NCBI RefSeq assembly: GCF_008123515.1
Contig: NZ_VSSR01000043.1
Location: 31,560-95,559, forward strand
DNA length: 64,000 nt
Direction of reading: 5' to 3'
Source of the DNA: Bradyrhizobium cytisi
GTDB lineage: Bacteria; Pseudomonadota; Alphaproteobacteria; Rhizobiales; Xanthobacteraceae
In this document: one piece after another, positions 42,652 to 52,298 of the stretch
Numbering within the stretch: position 1 is the first letter of the stretch
Layout of the letters: every line of letters starts with the position of its first letter
Notes under the pieces: generated by a model
The model's input: the letters and a program-made list of their open reading frames with translations, nothing else
The model's database searches: none
Told to the model about the DNA's origin: nothing
Position numbers and translations under genes: made by a program

Positions 42652-43064
42652 GTCTTGGCCACCCCGGTTCGGGGGCTGGCCGTCATATATCATGCCAATA
42701 GGAAAAATCTGGTGCTTCGCCAAGCCTGAACCGAACCGTTTTCCCTTACGCGGCGACAAAGCGGAACGGCGGAGTGTCAGGGTGCCGGGTCGAGCGGCAG
42801 CGTACTGGACGATGGATCACATCGCCGGGGGCGCTGACTAGCTTCCGGGACACGGCCGCCGGTCGACTGGTCCGATATTGCTGCGCCACAGGACGGCGTG
42901 CGCGGCGATATCTCGATCGGTCTCCTCTGGGCGTGCCTTGGGGCGTGACTTGCCATGGTGAATGCGACGATTTGCACCTTTGGTTCCATCGCCTTGAGTC
43001 CGTCACCTTTGCGCGCACTTTATCGCCGCCGCGGCGTTCGTCCGCGATTTCCGGGAGTCCCTTC
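42652..43064. other. 413-bp region upstream of the alpha-2-macroglobulin gene
   Basis: No gene is supported; the open frames lack protein-like composition. It holds the tRNA-Arg promoter (minus) and the promoter of the macroglobulin-pbpC operon. GGGAGTCCCTTC precedes the ATG at 43065. Confidence 0.5.
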
Positions 43065-46000
43065 ATGATCGGTCTGGTTCGCGCCGTCACACTCTGCGCC
43101 ATGCTGGCGCTTGGCCTGAGCGCGGCGCAAGCCGCGGACAAGGCGTTCAAGCGCGACGATCTCGCCGATTCCGCGATCAAGCTGGAGGCGCAGATCAAGA
43201 GTGAGGCGGGGCCGGTCGCCAAGACCGGGGCGACCTTGCGCACCGACGCGGATGCCGCCTTCAAGCGCAATGATTACCGCACCGGGCTCTCGGTGCTCGG
43301 CCAGATCGCCGCCGTCACGCCTGAGGACGCCGGCAACTGGCTGCGGCTCGCAAAGGTCATCTTCCAGATATCGCCGAAGAGCTCGAGCGAGCAGACTTTC
43401 CTGCTGGAGCGCGCCTCGACCGCTGCCTACATTGCTTACATGCGCGCCGGCAATCCGGGTGAGGAGGCGGATGCGCTCGCCGTGCTCGGCAAGTCGCTCG
43501 CCGAACGCAAGCTGTGGCGGCCGGCGCTGGACGCGTTGCGGCTGTCGCTCGATATGCGCGAAGTCGCCGATGTTCGCGGCAATTACGAGAAGCTGCGCGA
43601 CGAGCACGGCTTCCGGCTGCTCGACTATACCGTGGACTCGGATTCGGCGAGCCCGCGTGCCTGCTTCCAGTTCTCGGAAGAACTCGCCAAACGCACCGAC
43701 TTCGCGCCGTTCCTTGCGCTTGCCGGGCAGGACAAGCCGGCCCTGTCGGCCGAGGGCAAGCAGCTCTGCGTCGATGGGCTGAAGCATGGCGAGCGCTACA
43801 ACATCAATCTGCGCGCCGGCCTGCCGTCGACCCTGAAGGAAGGCCTGCCGAAATCGGCCGAGTTCAACATCTATGTGCGCGACCGCAAGCCGTTCGTACG
43901 CTTCACCAGCCGCGCCTATGTGCTGCCGCGCACGGGCCAGCGCGGCATTCCCGTGGTCAGCGTCAACACGCCGGCGGTTACCGTCAACGTGTTCCGGATC
44001 GGCGATCGCAATTTGATCAACACGGTGGTCGACAGCGACTTCCAGAAGACGCTGTCGAAGTACCAGCTCAGCGATCTCGGCGGCGAACGCGGCGTGAAGG
44101 TCTGGACCGGCGAGCTCGCGACTGCGACGACACTGAACCAGGACGTCATCACCGCATTTCCGGTCGACCAGGCGCTCGGTGAGCTCCAGCCCGGCGTCTA
44201 TGTGATGACGGCAGCGGCCAAGGGCCCGGGCAGCGACGACGATTACCAGCTCGCCACCCAATGGTTCATCGTCTCCGATCTCGGCGTCACGGCCTATTCC
44301 GGCAATGACGGCATCCACGTCTTCGTCAATTCGCTGGCCTCGACCGATCCGGTCGGCAAAGCCGAGGTGCGGCTGGTCGCCCGCAACAACGAGATTTTGG
44401 CGACGCGCAAGACCGACGATTCCGGCCACGTGCTGTTCGAGTCGGGGCTGGCGCGCGGCGAGGGCGGCCTGTCGCCGGCGATGCTGACCGTCACCGGCGA
44501 GAAGGCCGACTATGCCTTCCTCAGCTTGAAGACCTCGGCCTTTGATCTGTCCGACCGCGGCGTCGCGGGCCGTGCGGTGCCCGTGGGCGCCGACGCCTTC
44601 GTCTATGCCGAGCGCGGCGTCTATCGCTCCAGCGAGACGGTCTATCTCACCGCGCTGCTGCGCGACGGGCAAGGCAATGCCGTCAACGGCGGACCGCTGA
44701 CCCTGGTGATCGAGCGCCCCGACGGCGTCGAATTCCGCCGCGCCGTGCTAGCCGACCAGGGCGCCGGCGGCCGCACGCTTGCCGTGCCGCTGAACTCGGC
44801 CGTTCCGACCGGCACCTGGCGGGTGCGCGCCTTCACCGATCCGAAGGGCTCATCGGTCGGCGAGACCACATTCATGGTCGAGGACTACGTCCCCGATCGG
44901 ATCGAATTCGACTTGTCGGCCAAGGACAAGCTGATCAAAGCCAACGCTCCTGTGGAGCTTAAGGCCGACGGTCATTTCCTCTATGGCGCGCCCGCATCCG
45001 GCCTTCAGCTCGAGGGCGACATGCTGATCGCGCCCGCGAGCGAACGCCCCGGCTATGCGGGCTACCAGTTCGGCGTCGATGACGAGCAGACGACGTCGAA
45101 CGAGCGCACCCCGCTGGAGAACCTGCCGGAAGCCGATGCCAATGGCGTTGCCACGTTCCCGGTGACGCTGCAGAAGCAGCCGGCCTCGACGCGTCCGCAG
45201 GAGGCGCAGATCTTCGTCCGCATGGTCGAGACCGGCGGCCGCGCCGTCGAGCGCAAGCTCGTGCTCCCGGTTGCGCCGGCGACTGGGCTGATCGGCATCA
45301 AGCCGCTCTTTGGCGACAAGAACGTCGCGGAAGGCGACAAGGCCGAGTTCGACATCGTGTTCGTCTCGCCCGAGGGCAAGACGCTTCCCCGCGACGGGTT
45401 GCGCTACGAGCTCCTGAAGATGGAGTCGCGCTACCAATGGTACCGCCAGAACAATTACTGGGAGTATGAGCCGGTCAAGTCGACATCGCGCGTCGCCGAC
45501 GGCGACGTCACCATTGCCGCCGACAAGCCAACGCGGATCACGCTGGCGCCCAAGCCCGGTCGCTACCGGCTCGACGTGAAGTCGAACGATGCAGACGGCT
45601 CCGTGACTTCGGTGCAGTTCGACGTCGGCTGGTATTCCGACGGCAGCGCCGATACGCCGGACCTGCTGGAGACCTCGATCGACAAGCCGCAATACACCTC
45701 CGGCGATACCATGACCGTCTCGGTCAATGTCCGCTCCGCCGGCAAGCTCACCGTCAATGTGCTCGGCGATCGCCTGCTGACGACGCAGACCGTCGACGTC
45801 AAGGAAGGCACCGCGCAGATAAAACTTCCGGTCGGCAAGGACTGGGGCACGGGCGCCTATGTGGTGGCGACGCTGCGCCGTCCGCTCGATGCGGCAGCCC
45901 AGCGCATGCCGGGCCGCGCCATCGGCCTGAAATGGTTCGGCATCGACAAGCAGACGCGTACGCTCCAGGTCAAGCTGACGCCACCGGCGTTGATCCGGCC

Positions 46001-48269
46001 GAACGCGATGCTGAAGATTCCGGTCAAGCTCGACGGGCTCAATCCGGGCGAGGACGCCAAAATCGTGATCGCTGCGGTCGATGTCGGCATTCTCAACCTC
46101 ACCAATTACAAGCCGCCGGCGCCGGATGATTATTATCTCGGCCAGCGCCGCCTGAGCGCGGAGATCCGCGATCTCTACGGGCAACTGATCGACGGCATGT
46201 CGGGCACGCGCGGCCAGATCAAGTCAGGCGGCGACGCCGGCGCTGCCGAGCTCCAGGGTTCGCCGCCCGCGCAGAAGCCGCTCGCGCTCTATTCGGGCAT
46301 CGTCACCGTCGGCGCGGACGGCAGTGCGGAAGTGAGCTTCGATATTCCGGAGTTCGCCGGCACCGCGCGCGTGATGGCGGTGGCGTGGACCGCGACCAAG
46401 CTCGGCCGCGCCAACACGGACGTGGTGATCCGCGATCCCGTGGTGCTGACCACGACCCTGCCGCGCTTCCTGCTCAATGGCGACCACGGCACGGTCAATC
46501 TCGAGATCGACAATGTCGAGGGCGAGGGCGGCGACTACATCATCAACGTGAAGACCGGCGGTCCGGTGAAGATGACCGGCAATGCCGCCACCACCGTCAA
46601 GCTCGCCGCCAAGCAGCGCAATTCGTTCACGCTGGCGATCGACGCGACCGCGGCGGGGCCGGCCACACTCGACGTCGACATCAAGGGACCGAACGGCCTT
46701 GCGCTCGCGCGCCACTATGCGCTTGACGTCAAGGCGGCAACGCAAGTGCTGGCACGGCGCTCGATCCGGACGCTGGCGAAGGGCGAGAGCCTGACACTGA
46801 CATCGGACATGTTCTCCGACCTGGTGCCGGGCACGGGCAGCGTCTCTGTCTCGGCGAGCCTGTCGACCGCGCTGGACGCGGCGACGATCCTCAAAGCGCT
46901 GGACCGCTATCCCTATGGCTGCTCGGAGCAGATCACGAGCCGCGCCATGCCGCTGCTCTACGTCAACGATCTCGCGGCCGGGGCACATCTCGCGATGGAC
47001 ACCGAAGTCGATAGCCGCATCCGCGATGCGATCGAGCGGCTCCTGGCCCGTCAAGGCTCCAATGGCTCGTTCGGCCTGTGGTCGGCGGGCGGCGATGATG
47101 CCTGGCTCGATGCCTATGTGACGGACTTCCTCACCCGCGCCCGCGAAAAGGGCTTTGTGGTGCCGGACGTCCTGTTCAAGGACGCGCTGGATCGTATCCG
47201 CAACTCGGTGGTCAACGGCAATGAGCCGGAGAAGGATGGTGGCCGTGATCTCGCCTACGGCCTCTATGTGCTGGCCCGCAATGGCGCTGCTCCCATCGGC
47301 GACCTCCGCTATCTCGCGGATACCAAGCTGAACAACCTGGCGACGCCGATCGCCAAATCCCAGCTCGCGGCAGCGCTCGCTTTGGTCGGCGATCGCAACC
47401 GTGCGGAGCGGGTCTATGGCGCGGCGCTCGATAGCCTTGCGCCAAAGCCGGTGCTGGAGTTCGGCCGCACCGACTACGGCTCGCAGCTCCGCGATGCCGC
47501 AGCACTTGTCTCGCTCGCAAGCGAAGGCAACGCGCCGAAGGCGACGCTGACGCAAGCCGTGATGCGGGTCGAAACCGCGCGCGGGCTCACGCCCTACACC
47601 TCGACGCAGGAGAATGCGTGGCTGGTGCTGGCGGCGCGGGCGCTGGCCAAGGAAAACCTCTCGATCGAGGTCGACGGCCAGAGCGTCAAGACCGCGCTCT
47701 ACCGCAGCTACAAGGCGGACACGCTGAGCGGCAAGCCGCTGAAGATCACCAACACCGGCGACGCGCCGGTGCAGGCGGTGATCTCGGTGTCGGGCTCGCC
47801 GGTCACGCCGGAGCCGGCTGCATCGAACGGCTTCAAGATCGAGCGCAATTACTTCACGCTCGACGGCAAGCCCGCCGATATCAGCAAGGTCAAGCAGAAC
47901 GATCGCTTCGCCGTGGTGTTGAAGATTACGGAGGCGAAGCCCGAGTACGGCCACATCATGGTGTCCGACTATCTCCCGGCAGGTCTTGAGATCGACAATC
48001 CCAAGCTGGTGTCGTCGGGTGACAGTGGCACCCTGGACTGGATCGAGGACGGCCAGGAGCCGGAGGATACTGAGTTCCGCGACGACCGCTTTACGGCGGC
48101 GGTGGATCGCGCCTCGGACTCCAAGGCGGTCTTCACCGTCGCCTACGTCGTGCGCGTGGTCTCGCCCGGCAAATACGTGCTGCCGCAGGCCTATGTCGAG
48201 GACATGTACAACCCCTCGCGCTACGGCCGCACTGGCACGGGCACTGTCGAGGTGCGGGCGGCGAAGTGA
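43065..48269 (+). CDS. Bacterial alpha-2-macroglobulin (YfhM-like), thioester type
   Basis: The 1734-residue protein is a periplasmic protease trap. A type I signal peptide (MIGLVRAVTLCAMLALGLSA, cut at AQA-AD) replaces the lipobox of the E. coli protein. Macroglobulin (MG) domains follow, including YVLPRTGQRGIPVVSVNTP and the long MG/bait region (~800-1000). FDIPEFAGTARVMAVAWTA marks the A2M core, and PYGCSEQITSRAMPLLY near residue 1286 is the thioester motif Cys-x-x-Gln (CSEQ instead of the E. coli CLEQ). Then comes the alpha/alpha toroid thioester domain. It starts an operon with pbpC, 9 bp apart, the classic pairing: the trap guards the cell wall made by PBP1C. Confidence 0.93.
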   Translation: MIGLVRAVTLCAMLALGLSAAQAADKAFKRDDLADSAIKLEAQIKSEAGPVAKTGATLRTDADAAFKRNDYRTGLSVLGQIAAVTPEDAGNWLRLAKVIFQISPKSSSEQTFLLERASTAAYIAYMRAGNPGEEADALAVLGKSLAERKLWRPALDALRLSLDMREVADVRGNYEKLRDEHGFRLLDYTVDSDSASPRACFQFSEELAKRTDFAPFLALAGQDKPALSAEGKQLCVDGLKHGERYNINLRAGLPSTLKEGLPKSAEFNIYVRDRKPFVRFTSRAYVLPRTGQRGIPVVSVNTPAVTVNVFRIGDRNLINTVVDSDFQKTLSKYQLSDLGGERGVKVWTGELATATTLNQDVITAFPVDQALGELQPGVYVMTAAAKGPGSDDDYQLATQWFIVSDLGVTAYSGNDGIHVFVNSLASTDPVGKAEVRLVARNNEILATRKTDDSGHVLFESGLARGEGGLSPAMLTVTGEKADYAFLSLKTSAFDLSDRGVAGRAVPVGADAFVYAERGVYRSSETVYLTALLRDGQGNAVNGGPLTLVIERPDGVEFRRAVLADQGAGGRTLAVPLNSAVPTGTWRVRAFTDPKGSSVGETTFMVEDYVPDRIEFDLSAKDKLIKANAPVELKADGHFLYGAPASGLQLEGDMLIAPASERPGYAGYQFGVDDEQTTSNERTPLENLPEADANGVATFPVTLQKQPASTRPQEAQIFVRMVETGGRAVERKLVLPVAPATGLIGIKPLFGDKNVAEGDKAEFDIVFVSPEGKTLPRDGLRYELLKMESRYQWYRQNNYWEYEPVKSTSRVADGDVTIAADKPTRITLAPKPGRYRLDVKSNDADGSVTSVQFDVGWYSDGSADTPDLLETSIDKPQYTSGDTMTVSVNVRSAGKLTVNVLGDRLLTTQTVDVKEGTAQIKLPVGKDWGTGAYVVATLRRPLDAAAQRMPGRAIGLKWFGIDKQTRTLQVKLTPPALIRPNAMLKIPVKLDGLNPGEDAKIVIAAVDVGILNLTNYKPPAPDDYYLGQRRLSAEIRDLYGQLIDGMSGTRGQIKSGGDAGAAELQGSPPAQKPLALYSGIVTVGADGSAEVSFDIPEFAGTARVMAVAWTATKLGRANTDVVIRDPVVLTTTLPRFLLNGDHGTVNLEIDNVEGEGGDYIINVKTGGPVKMTGNAATTVKLAAKQRNSFTLAIDATAAGPATLDVDIKGPNGLALARHYALDVKAATQVLARRSIRTLAKGESLTLTSDMFSDLVPGTGSVSVSASLSTALDAATILKALDRYPYGCSEQITSRAMPLLYVNDLAAGAHLAMDTEVDSRIRDAIERLLARQGSNGSFGLWSAGGDDAWLDAYVTDFLTRAREKGFVVPDVLFKDALDRIRNSVVNGNEPEKDGGRDLAYGLYVLARNGAAPIGDLRYLADTKLNNLATPIAKSQLAAALALVGDRNRAERVYGAALDSLAPKPVLEFGRTDYGSQLRDAAALVSLASEGNAPKATLTQAVMRVETARGLTPYTSTQENAWLVLAARALAKENLSIEVDGQSVKTALYRSYKADTLSGKPLKITNTGDAPVQAVISVSGSPVTPEPAASNGFKIERNYFTLDGKPADISKVKQNDRFAVVLKITEAKPEYGHIMVSDYLPAGLEIDNPKLVSSGDSGTLDWIEDGQEPEDTEFRDDRFTAAVDRASDSKAVFTVAYVVRVVSPGKYVLPQAYVEDMYNPSRYGRTGTGTVEVRAAK

Positions 48270-48278
48270 GTGTTTGGA

Positions 48279-50504
48279 ATGACTGATGCTCCGAACGAGC
48301 CAGCAACTCCGCCGTCATGCCCGGGCAAAAGCGCGAAGCGCGTCTTCGCGCGGATGTCCCGGGCATCCACGGACTTTGGTGCCGCGAGTCAGAACGTGGA
48401 TGGCCGGGACAAGCCCGGCCATGACGGAGTGCGGGGATACGGTGCTCGTATCCTCTCAATAACTGCGTTCACATTCATCCTTGCCATCGGCACCTTCGTC
48501 GGCTGGGTCTATTCCCTCGGTCCGCTGCCGCTCGACGAAGCGCGCCGCGTCTCGACCACGGTCGTCGACCGCAATGGAAAACTGCTGCGCGCCTATGCCA
48601 TGGCCGACGGGCGCTGGCGGCTGCCGGTCGATGCGAAAGCCAATGTCGATCCAACCTATCTCAAGCTGTTGTTCGCCTATGAGGATCAGCGCTTCTACGC
48701 CCATGATGGCATCGATCCGCTGGCGCTGGGCCGCGCCGCGGTGCAGCTCACCACGCGCGGCCACATCGTGTCCGGCGGCTCGACCATCTCGATGCAGCTC
48801 GCCCGGCTGATGGAGCCGAGGCGGCAGCGCTCGCTCTACGCAAAACTGCACCAGATCGTGCGCGCGATCGAGCTGGAGCGGACGCTGAGCAAGGACGAGA
48901 TCCTCAACCTCTACCTCGCACTCGCGCCCTATGGCGGCAATCTCGAAGGCATCCGTGCCGCCTCCATCGCCTATCTCGGCAAGGAGCCGAAGCGACTGTC
49001 ACTGGCGGAAGCAGCGCTTTTGGTGGCGCTGCCGCAATCGCCGGAGACCCGTCGGCTCGACCGCTATCCGGACGCCGCGCGCATCGCCCGCGACCGCGTG
49101 CTCGACCGCATGGTCGAGGAGCATGTGGTCAGCGCCGACGAGGCGAAGCAGGCCCAAGCCGTGCCGGTGCCAAAGCTACGCAAGCCGATGCCGATCCTGG
49201 CGCCGCACGCGTCCGACAGCGCGCTGACAACCGTCAAGGATGCGCCGGTCATCAAGCTGACGCTGGATTCCAATCTCCAGAAAGTGCTCGAGCCCCTGGC
49301 GCGCGACCGCGCGATTGCGCTGGGGCCGAACATCTCGGTCGGCATCATCGTGGTCGACAATGAGAGCGGCGACGTGCTCGCACGCGTGGGGTCTGCCGAT
49401 TATTTCGACGAGAGCCGGGCAGGGCAGGTCGACATGACCCGCGCCATCCGCTCGCCGGGCTCGACGCTGAAACCGTTCATCTACGGGCTCGCCTTCGAGG
49501 ACGGTTTTGTCCACCCCGACAGCCTGATCGACGACCGTCCGGTCCGCTTCGGCTCCTACGCGCCGGAAAATTTCGACATGACGTTCCAGGGCACGGTGCC
49601 GGTGAAGAAGGCGCTGCAGCTGTCGCTGAACGTGCCGGCGATCGTGCTGCTCGACCGCGTCGGCGCGAGCCGGCTGGCCTCGCGGCTGCGGCAGGCCGGC
49701 GGCAATCTGGTTTTGCCCAAAGACGAAGCACCCGGGCTCGCGATGGGCCTTGGCGGCGTCGGCGTGACGCTGCAGGATCTCGCCCAGCTCTATGCGGGCT
49801 TCGCCCGGCTCGGCACCACCAAGCCGCTGCGCGAGGTCATGGCGGCCGTGGACGACCGCGAGCCGCTGCGGCTGCTGGATCAGGTCGCGGCCTGGCAGGT
49901 CGGCAACGTGCTTCTCGGAACCCCACCGCCGGAGAACGCCGCCCACAACCGTATCGCCTTCAAGACCGGCACCTCCTATGGCTATCGCGACGCGTGGTCG
50001 GTCGGGTTCGACGGCCGCATGACGATCGGCGTCTGGGTCGGCCGGCCCGACGGCGCGCCGGTTCCTGGCTTGATTGGCCGTGTCGCCGCTGCGCCCATTC
50101 TGTTCGATGCCTTCGCGCGGACCGGCAAGACGTTGACGCCGCTGCCGAAGCCGCCCAAGGGAACCCTGGTCGCCAGCAACGCGAAGTTGCCGTTGCCGCT
50201 GAAGCGGTTTCGTCCGGTCGGGGAGCTCGTCCGAACCGGCGGCGAGCAGGCGCTCCACATCCAGTTCCCGCTCAACGGCTCCCGGATCGACGTGGATCGC
50301 TCGGGCGGGGCCGAGGCTTCCGCCATGCCGGTGAAGGTCGCCGGCGGGGTGTTGCCGATGACTGTCATGGTCAACGGTACCGCGCTCGGCGAGATCGACG
50401 GGCGGCGCCAGCGCCTGATCGATCCGCCCGGCCCGGGCTTTGCACGGCTGACCGTGATCGACGCCGTTGGCGCCGCGGACACAGTTGTCATTCGAATTCA
50501 ATGA
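48279..50504 (+). CDS. pbpC: Penicillin-binding protein 1C
   Basis: The 741-residue bifunctional peptidoglycan synthase has a cytoplasmic tail, one membrane helix (~58-78), a transglycosylase domain (~90-260, catalytic Glu135 in AYEDQRFYAHDGID), a transpeptidase domain (~300-600) with Ser395 in GSTLKPF, SLN near 449 and KTGT near 562, and a C-terminal BiPBP_C domain (~650-735). It follows alpha-2-macroglobulin by 9 bp. Residues ~12-50 are translated from a palindromic repeat (48312-48427), so the natural start may be the GTG at 48429, although it lacks a good ribosome site. Confidence 0.93.
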   Translation: MTDAPNEPATPPSCPGKSAKRVFARMSRASTDFGAASQNVDGRDKPGHDGVRGYGARILSITAFTFILAIGTFVGWVYSLGPLPLDEARRVSTTVVDRNGKLLRAYAMADGRWRLPVDAKANVDPTYLKLLFAYEDQRFYAHDGIDPLALGRAAVQLTTRGHIVSGGSTISMQLARLMEPRRQRSLYAKLHQIVRAIELERTLSKDEILNLYLALAPYGGNLEGIRAASIAYLGKEPKRLSLAEAALLVALPQSPETRRLDRYPDAARIARDRVLDRMVEEHVVSADEAKQAQAVPVPKLRKPMPILAPHASDSALTTVKDAPVIKLTLDSNLQKVLEPLARDRAIALGPNISVGIIVVDNESGDVLARVGSADYFDESRAGQVDMTRAIRSPGSTLKPFIYGLAFEDGFVHPDSLIDDRPVRFGSYAPENFDMTFQGTVPVKKALQLSLNVPAIVLLDRVGASRLASRLRQAGGNLVLPKDEAPGLAMGLGGVGVTLQDLAQLYAGFARLGTTKPLREVMAAVDDREPLRLLDQVAAWQVGNVLLGTPPPENAAHNRIAFKTGTSYGYRDAWSVGFDGRMTIGVWVGRPDGAPVPGLIGRVAAAPILFDAFARTGKTLTPLPKPPKGTLVASNAKLPLPLKRFRPVGELVRTGGEQALHIQFPLNGSRIDVDRSGGAEASAMPVKVAGGVLPMTVMVNGTALGEIDGRRQRLIDPPGPGFARLTVIDAVGAADTVVIRIQ
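48312..48427. repeat. Composite palindromic repeat inside the pbpC 5' end
   Basis: Two hairpins: ATGCCCGGG/CCCGGGCAT (48317-48325, 48358-48366) enclosing GCGCGAAG/CTTCGCGC, and ATGGCCGGG/CCCGGCCAT (48400-48408, 48414-48422). Outer ends CCGTCATG and CATGACGG are also inverse. The unit resembles repeats seen between Bradyrhizobium genes. It stays open in the pbpC frame. Confidence 0.85.
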
Positions 50505-50554
50505 CTGTGGCTCAAGCGGTTGTGGCGATGGCGGTTTCAGCGTAAGCGGAACCA

Positions 50555-52297
50555 ATGGCCGAGACCTATCCGACTCCCCGTTTTGGCGCGCCCCGAGAGC
50601 CGAAAATGCCTGTGAATCCGGGCAGCCGGCTCGTGCTGATGCTCGACTTTGTCACCGCCAGCCACGCCCGCGCTGTGGCCTTCCTCGTGCTGTGCGCACT
50701 ACTGCTCTTCCTGCCCGGCTTCTTCACGATTCCGCCGGTCGACCGCGATGAGGCGCGCTTTGCGCAGGCCACCAAGCAGATGGTCGAGAGCGGCGACTAT
50801 GTCGACATCCGCTTCCAGGAGGACGTGCGCTACAAGAAGCCGGTCGGCATCTACTGGTTGCAATCCGCCGCGGTCGAAGTCGCGACGGCGCTAAAGCTGC
50901 CGAAGGCTGAACTCCGGATCTGGGTCTACCGGCTGCCGTCGTTGTTGGGGGCGATCGGCGCCGTGCTGATGACCTATTGGGCGGCGCTTGGCTTCGTGAC
51001 GCGGCGCGCCGCGGTCCTTGCCGGGCTTCTGATGTGCTCCTCCGTGCTGCTCGGCGTCGAGGCGCGGCTCGCCAAGACCGACGCGATGCTGTTGTTCTGC
51101 GTGGTCGCCGCAATGGGCGCGATGGCACGCGCCTATCTGTCCTGGCAGCGCGCCGAGGACGAAACCCATCCGCCCTGGAGCTGGCCTGCGATCTTCTGGA
51201 CCGCGCTCGCCGTCGGCATCCTGATCAAGGGCCCGCTGATCCTGATGTTCGCGGGCCTGACGATCGTTGCGCTCGCGATCCAGGACCGCGATGCTTCATG
51301 GCTGTGGAAGCTGCGTCCGCTCTGGGGCCTGATGTGGCTGCTGGTGCTGGTGCTGCCCTGGTTCATCGCGATCTTCTGGCGCGCGGGCGATGCCTTCTTC
51401 GCCGACTCCGTCGGCGGCGACATGCTGAGCAAGATCGGCGCGCAGGAATCCCATGGCGCGCCGCCCGGACTGTACCTGGCGCTGTTCTGGATCACCTTCT
51501 GGCCGGGCGCGCCGCTCGCGGCGATGGCGGCGCCTGCGGTGTGGCGGGCGCGGCGCGAGCCCGGCGCGCAGTTCCTGCTGGCCTGGCTGATCCCGTCCTG
51601 GATCGTGTTCGAGGCGGTGCTGACCAAGCTGCCGCATTACGTGCTGCCGCTCTATCCCGCGATTGCGATCCTCACCGCCGGCGCGCTGGAGCGGAATGTG
51701 CTGTCGCGCTCCTGGCTGGCGCGCGGCTCGGCCTGGTGGTTCGCGATCCCCGCGGGCGGCTCGATCATCGCAGTCGTCGGCGCCGTCGTGCTGACGCGGC
51801 AGCCGGCCTTCGCGGCCTGGCCGTTCATCGCGGCCTCGCTGATTTTCGGCCTGTTCGCCTGGTGGCTCTTCGACAGCAACCGAGCCGAACGCTCGGTGCT
51901 CAACGCGCTGGTCGCGGCGCTGATGCTGGCGGTCGTGGTCTACGGCATTGTGCTGCCGTCGCTGACGCCGCTGTTTCCGAGCATCGAGATTGCGCGCGCG
52001 CTGCGCAGCGTCACCTGTGTCGGGCCGAAGGCGGCGTCGGCCGGCTATCATGAGCCGAGCCTCGTGTTCCTGACGGGCACCCAGACGCTACTGACCGACG
52101 GATCGGGAGCCGCCGATTTCCTCAGGCAGGGAAGCTGCCGGTTTGCACTGATCGAGCAGCGCTCGGAGCGCAGCTTCGTCCAGCGCGCCGAGGCGATCGG
52201 GCTGCGCTACAAGGTTGGGGCGCGCATCGACGGCTATAATTTCTCACAGGGACGCGCGATCTCGATCTCGATCTTCCGCTCCGAGGGCACCGAGTAG
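50555..52297 (+). CDS. ArnT-like family-39 glycosyltransferase
   Basis: The 580-residue polytopic protein is of the ArnT/PMT type, transferring a sugar from a polyprenyl-phosphate donor to a lipid on the periplasmic face. The diagnostic first loop is present: IPPVDRDEARFAQATKQMVE with the catalytic-type Asp pair, then SGDYVDIRFQEDVRYKKPVG and IYWLQSA. About 11 to 12 hydrophobic segments follow, and a soluble C-terminal domain ends it. In the same direction come a PAP2 phosphatase, a GT2 and a LAB_N gene, giving donor synthesis, lipid recycling and transfer. Lipid A is the probable acceptor but this is inference. Confidence 0.88.
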   Translation: MAETYPTPRFGAPREPKMPVNPGSRLVLMLDFVTASHARAVAFLVLCALLLFLPGFFTIPPVDRDEARFAQATKQMVESGDYVDIRFQEDVRYKKPVGIYWLQSAAVEVATALKLPKAELRIWVYRLPSLLGAIGAVLMTYWAALGFVTRRAAVLAGLLMCSSVLLGVEARLAKTDAMLLFCVVAAMGAMARAYLSWQRAEDETHPPWSWPAIFWTALAVGILIKGPLILMFAGLTIVALAIQDRDASWLWKLRPLWGLMWLLVLVLPWFIAIFWRAGDAFFADSVGGDMLSKIGAQESHGAPPGLYLALFWITFWPGAPLAAMAAPAVWRARREPGAQFLLAWLIPSWIVFEAVLTKLPHYVLPLYPAIAILTAGALERNVLSRSWLARGSAWWFAIPAGGSIIAVVGAVVLTRQPAFAAWPFIAASLIFGLFAWWLFDSNRAERSVLNALVAALMLAVVVYGIVLPSLTPLFPSIEIARALRSVTCVGPKAASAGYHEPSLVFLTGTQTLLTDGSGAADFLRQGSCRFALIEQRSERSFVQRAEAIGLRYKVGARIDGYNFSQGRAISISIFRSEGTE

Positions 52298-52298
52298 G

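Noticed and set aside
46224..47954. 576-codon open frame on the minus strand
   Set aside because: It lies entirely antisense to the alpha-2-macroglobulin gene; Arg/Asp/His-rich composition is that of a high-GC shadow frame.
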